Assembly (NCBI GenBank): GCA_033063855.1
Contig: CP093830.1
Coordinates: forward strand, 7,068,854-7,132,853
Length of the DNA: 64,000 nt
Direction: 5' to 3'
Origin: Smittia aterrima
Lineage: Eukaryota > Arthropoda > Insecta > Diptera > Chironomidae
Each line of letters opens with the position of its first letter. Within the stretch, counting starts at the first letter, position 1. Shown one piece after another: positions 61,172 through 64,000 of this stretch. The position numbers were made by a program, and so were the translations under genes. The notes below the pieces were generated by a model. The model saw nothing but the letters and a program-made list of their open reading frames with translations, made no database searches and was not told the DNA's origin.

Positions 61172-64000
61172 ACGAGCAGCGGAGGATGTCCATGCCATTA
61201 AAATCATCTTCTATACACTGAGAGCTCTGCATCGCACAGACTGCTAGTTTGGAGAGCTAAACAAACGTAATTAAATGGCCGAATGGGAAATGTGGTGTAG
61301 AAAGATATTCTGTTGATGAAATTGTGTGATAGAAGCCGCAAATACTCAGTCCGTCTCAACTTACTTTGAATTAAAATGAGTCTCTCGCTCGTAAAATTAA
61401 TTCAGATGAGTCATATCCGCCCAGTGGACAGTTAGTGTGTGAGTGTCGACATCGGATTCAATTACATTTCGTTTCTCAGCCATTTAAAACTTTTTCAATT
61501 CTCACGCCTTTTAGTTCCTGAGCTTGCCGACTATTAGGGATCATTTATAAATTACGTGACGCAATTAAGAGGAATCTGGAAATGGTTCTAATTCAAGCTA
61601 CTTACATAAAGCCAATCTTTCATCATTCCATAAACATTCCTTCTTGACGTTGTTTATGGATCTTTCTTTGAAATTAGCTCTTAAGAATTTTAATTTGTCT
61701 TCCTCTCCTAGAAGCGAAGCGTTTGTTTGGCTCAAACAAACAGAAAAGTTTTTCCTTTCGCGAGAAATCTCAAGCACTGAAAACGACAGAGATTTTTAGA
61801 GTCTTCTTGTTGGAGAATCTCCAGCTCAAGCCCTTCTTCCTCTCTCTCCCTCCATCGTCTGTACCCGCGTGAATTTTCTTAATTATATATTTCGAGCTTC
61901 TTAAAAGCTCGTCGACAAAGAAAGAAGATTCTCGAAAGTGTCAAGTCTCGGGAAATGATATTTTGTTGCTTCAACTTTCTTTTTCGCCCTTTAAAGTCTT
62001 CCGTTGTCGTTTTCAGTTTGTTTTGCGAGCGTTGAAGTAAATAAATCCTTTCCTCGACCGATTTGTCACATAATGTGGCAAACGATAAAGGCTTCTTAGG
62101 GCGTGAAAAGCCATTTTTAAAGCTTTTAACGTGGAAATTACTTTAAGCCTCACTCTCCTCTTCCTTAATTTGTTTACTTTGTTTTTATTTTGAAAGTTTA
62201 ATTCGAAAAATCAATTTTCCTCCTTTATGCACAATGAAAGAAAATCACCAGATCGTTTCTCGTGTCGTTTCAACGATTTTCTCGAGATTCCTTTTCTTTC
62301 TCTGCTTTTCTACTTAAAAAGCGGGAAATTGCTTATTGATTTTCCTCGAGCAGCAGCACAATTTTCCACAATTTTAAACTCTCGTCGTTTAGTCTTTCTC
62401 AGTCGGTGACGAGTCGCTTTGTCGAGTGGCTTTCGGGGTGGAAAGAGTTCAAAAGCCCGGGAAATCACGATATCAATTTTTTAATATAAGCGGAAGAAAA
62501 CACGAGAACGACGAGATAAAAGGAGCTTTGAGCGTCCTTGCGAGTGATTTTCTATTCCTCATTACCGTTTCACTCGCATACACCTCGATGAAGACAGTGA
62601 AGCATTGCTCGAAAAGCTTCGGATTTGTTTTTATTCTATTTTCTTCTTGTCTGGCTCCAGCATGACTTCAAATATTCATTCAACTCTTTTACTTTTTTTT
62701 CTATTGCGGGTGGCGAAAAAAAGGAAAATGTGGAGCAGGAAGGGAAGAGATTTTTCCTTTCCCTGTTTCATGCATGAAGCATTCTTAAAATATGACCATG
62801 AATGAGGAGAGCGAAAAGTTTTCAGTTGTTTTCCAGTTTGCGAGCATGTTTGTGAGGGTCGACAACGACGAGAAAAACTTTTTGACTTGAACTGAAATTT
62901 GTTGTTCCGGACTTTTCTTCTGCTCCAGTCACAATCTGAAGATGAATTTGTTCTTTCGAACGAGAAGCAAGCGAAGTAAGTCTCTTTCGATAAATTTCCT
63001 GCAGAGAGTGCAACTTCAACTTTAACGAAGAACTTTATCTTTGGGTCGAACGGGAAGAATCAATAAACTGAAATTAGTTTCTCATCTGTGATTTTCCACG
63101 AAGAAAAAATTTCTTTTTCATTCTTTGAATATTTCATTTCCTTCGGTTTTCCTTCAATCTAATCCATTCGATCGAAAGGATTTCTCTTTTCCAATTTCTA
63201 CCGTGCGAACAATAAATAAATGAAATGAAAAAAATCGAAAAATTTACTTCACGAAAATCTTGTTGCTTGAAGTGCAATGAAAATTTCTATGGATTTGCAA
63301 AAGAGCTTTTAATCGATTCGAGCATTGCATAACATAGAGGTACGCATAAATTTATTGAAAACTCTAACCCAGGCAGAAGCTTACATATTTTTAAAGAAGC
63401 TTATATATTTTACATATTTTTATGTTCGATCTGTGAAATTTCTATTTCGTTTCCCTCACCGAGGAATAGTTTTGCTTATCAAATTACAGCTAGACTAGAT
63501 GATCTTGTTGTAAAGTTCTCCTACGGCTTCAGGCCCAAAAGCTTTGATGGACTGACTTGACCAGTTTGAAGAATGCTTGGGCACCGCACACCCTTTAAAA
63601 CCCCTTCAATCGAAATGCCAACAATCTGGAACTTAATACCAAAGCTACTAATCAGATGAGACTTTCTTTGTTCATCTACTGAAACTTTCATGTTTCAAGT
63701 CTCGACATTTTCCTGCTAAGAAATCAATTCGTACGATAATAGAAAATGCAACAGAAAAGCTCCAAAGGCAATTGTAAAATATCGATATATGAAAAAATAA
63801 TGATTTCCGTTCTCCTCCTTCCACCACGCTCCTCGATAATTTCTATAACAGAAACCTGTGCATGTTGCCTCTAGCTCATAGTAGTTCTTTCTCCCCCTTC
63901 AACTTTTCACACCGCCGCGATGGAAAGCATGGAAAACTCACTGGTTCTCAATCGATAAAACTGTCAGAGTCGAGTAATTAAAATTTAATTTCTTCTAACT

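Larger units (their letters stand above)
46622..64000. other. 17-kb stretch with no confident gene
   Basis: AT-rich DNA downstream of gelsolin. ORFs up to 140 codons lie on both strands, often overlapping on opposite strands and mostly without ATG context or domains. Short local duplications and inverted repeats are listed separately. GA/CT tracts occur at 52916-52925 and 49906-49918. A GC-richer, GA-containing stretch at 55308-55375 precedes the ORF pair at 55.5-55.9 kb and could be a promoter, but this is not shown. Confidence 0.55.

Overview
The window looks like nuclear DNA of an insect, most likely a dipteran with a compact genome; a chironomid-type midge is my guess, not a demonstrated identity. 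The basis is AT-rich sequence, many introns of only 55-75 bp with GT..AG ends, AATAAA-type poly(A) signals just after stop codons, and two recognisable animal gene families (a gelsolin and an HNK-1-family carbohydrate sulfotransferase). There are no bacterial operon features, rRNAs, CRISPR arrays or recognisable transposons. I recognised no tRNA or miRNA by eye, which is a weak negative.

The readable genes lie in two places. Between 4.5 and 11.0 kb there are three genes. The first is an unrecognised three-exon gene on the minus strand (4560-5597). The second is a divergently transcribed C2H2 zinc-finger gene on the plus strand (5922-7307), which has a very recent 174-bp-period internal duplication. 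The third is a four-exon sulfotransferase gene on the minus strand (9047-11010) that carries both PAPS-binding motifs. At 44.8-46.5 kb there is the 3' part of a gelsolin gene, cut by a 100-N assembly gap and showing an apparent frameshift just beyond the gap.

The rest, about 33 kb between the sulfotransferase and gelsolin and about 17 kb after gelsolin, has no confident gene. It is AT-rich with short ORFs on both strands, as expected of intergenic or large-intron DNA. A few short ORFs or possible exons stand out weakly: a membrane-segment ORF at 2.1 kb, ORFs at 16.2-17.2 kb, a signal-anchor-like first exon at 24.6 kb with a phase-compatible possible second exon at 26.3 kb, a secreted-peptide-like ORF at 28.35 kb, and an ORF pair at 55.5-55.9 kb. 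All need transcript or homology evidence.

I see no multi-gene system. The genes have unrelated roles: actin remodelling, glycan sulfation, probable DNA binding, and unknown. The most unusual items are the duplicated zinc-finger module, the unrecognised gene with its repeat-filled intron, and the damaged gelsolin locus.
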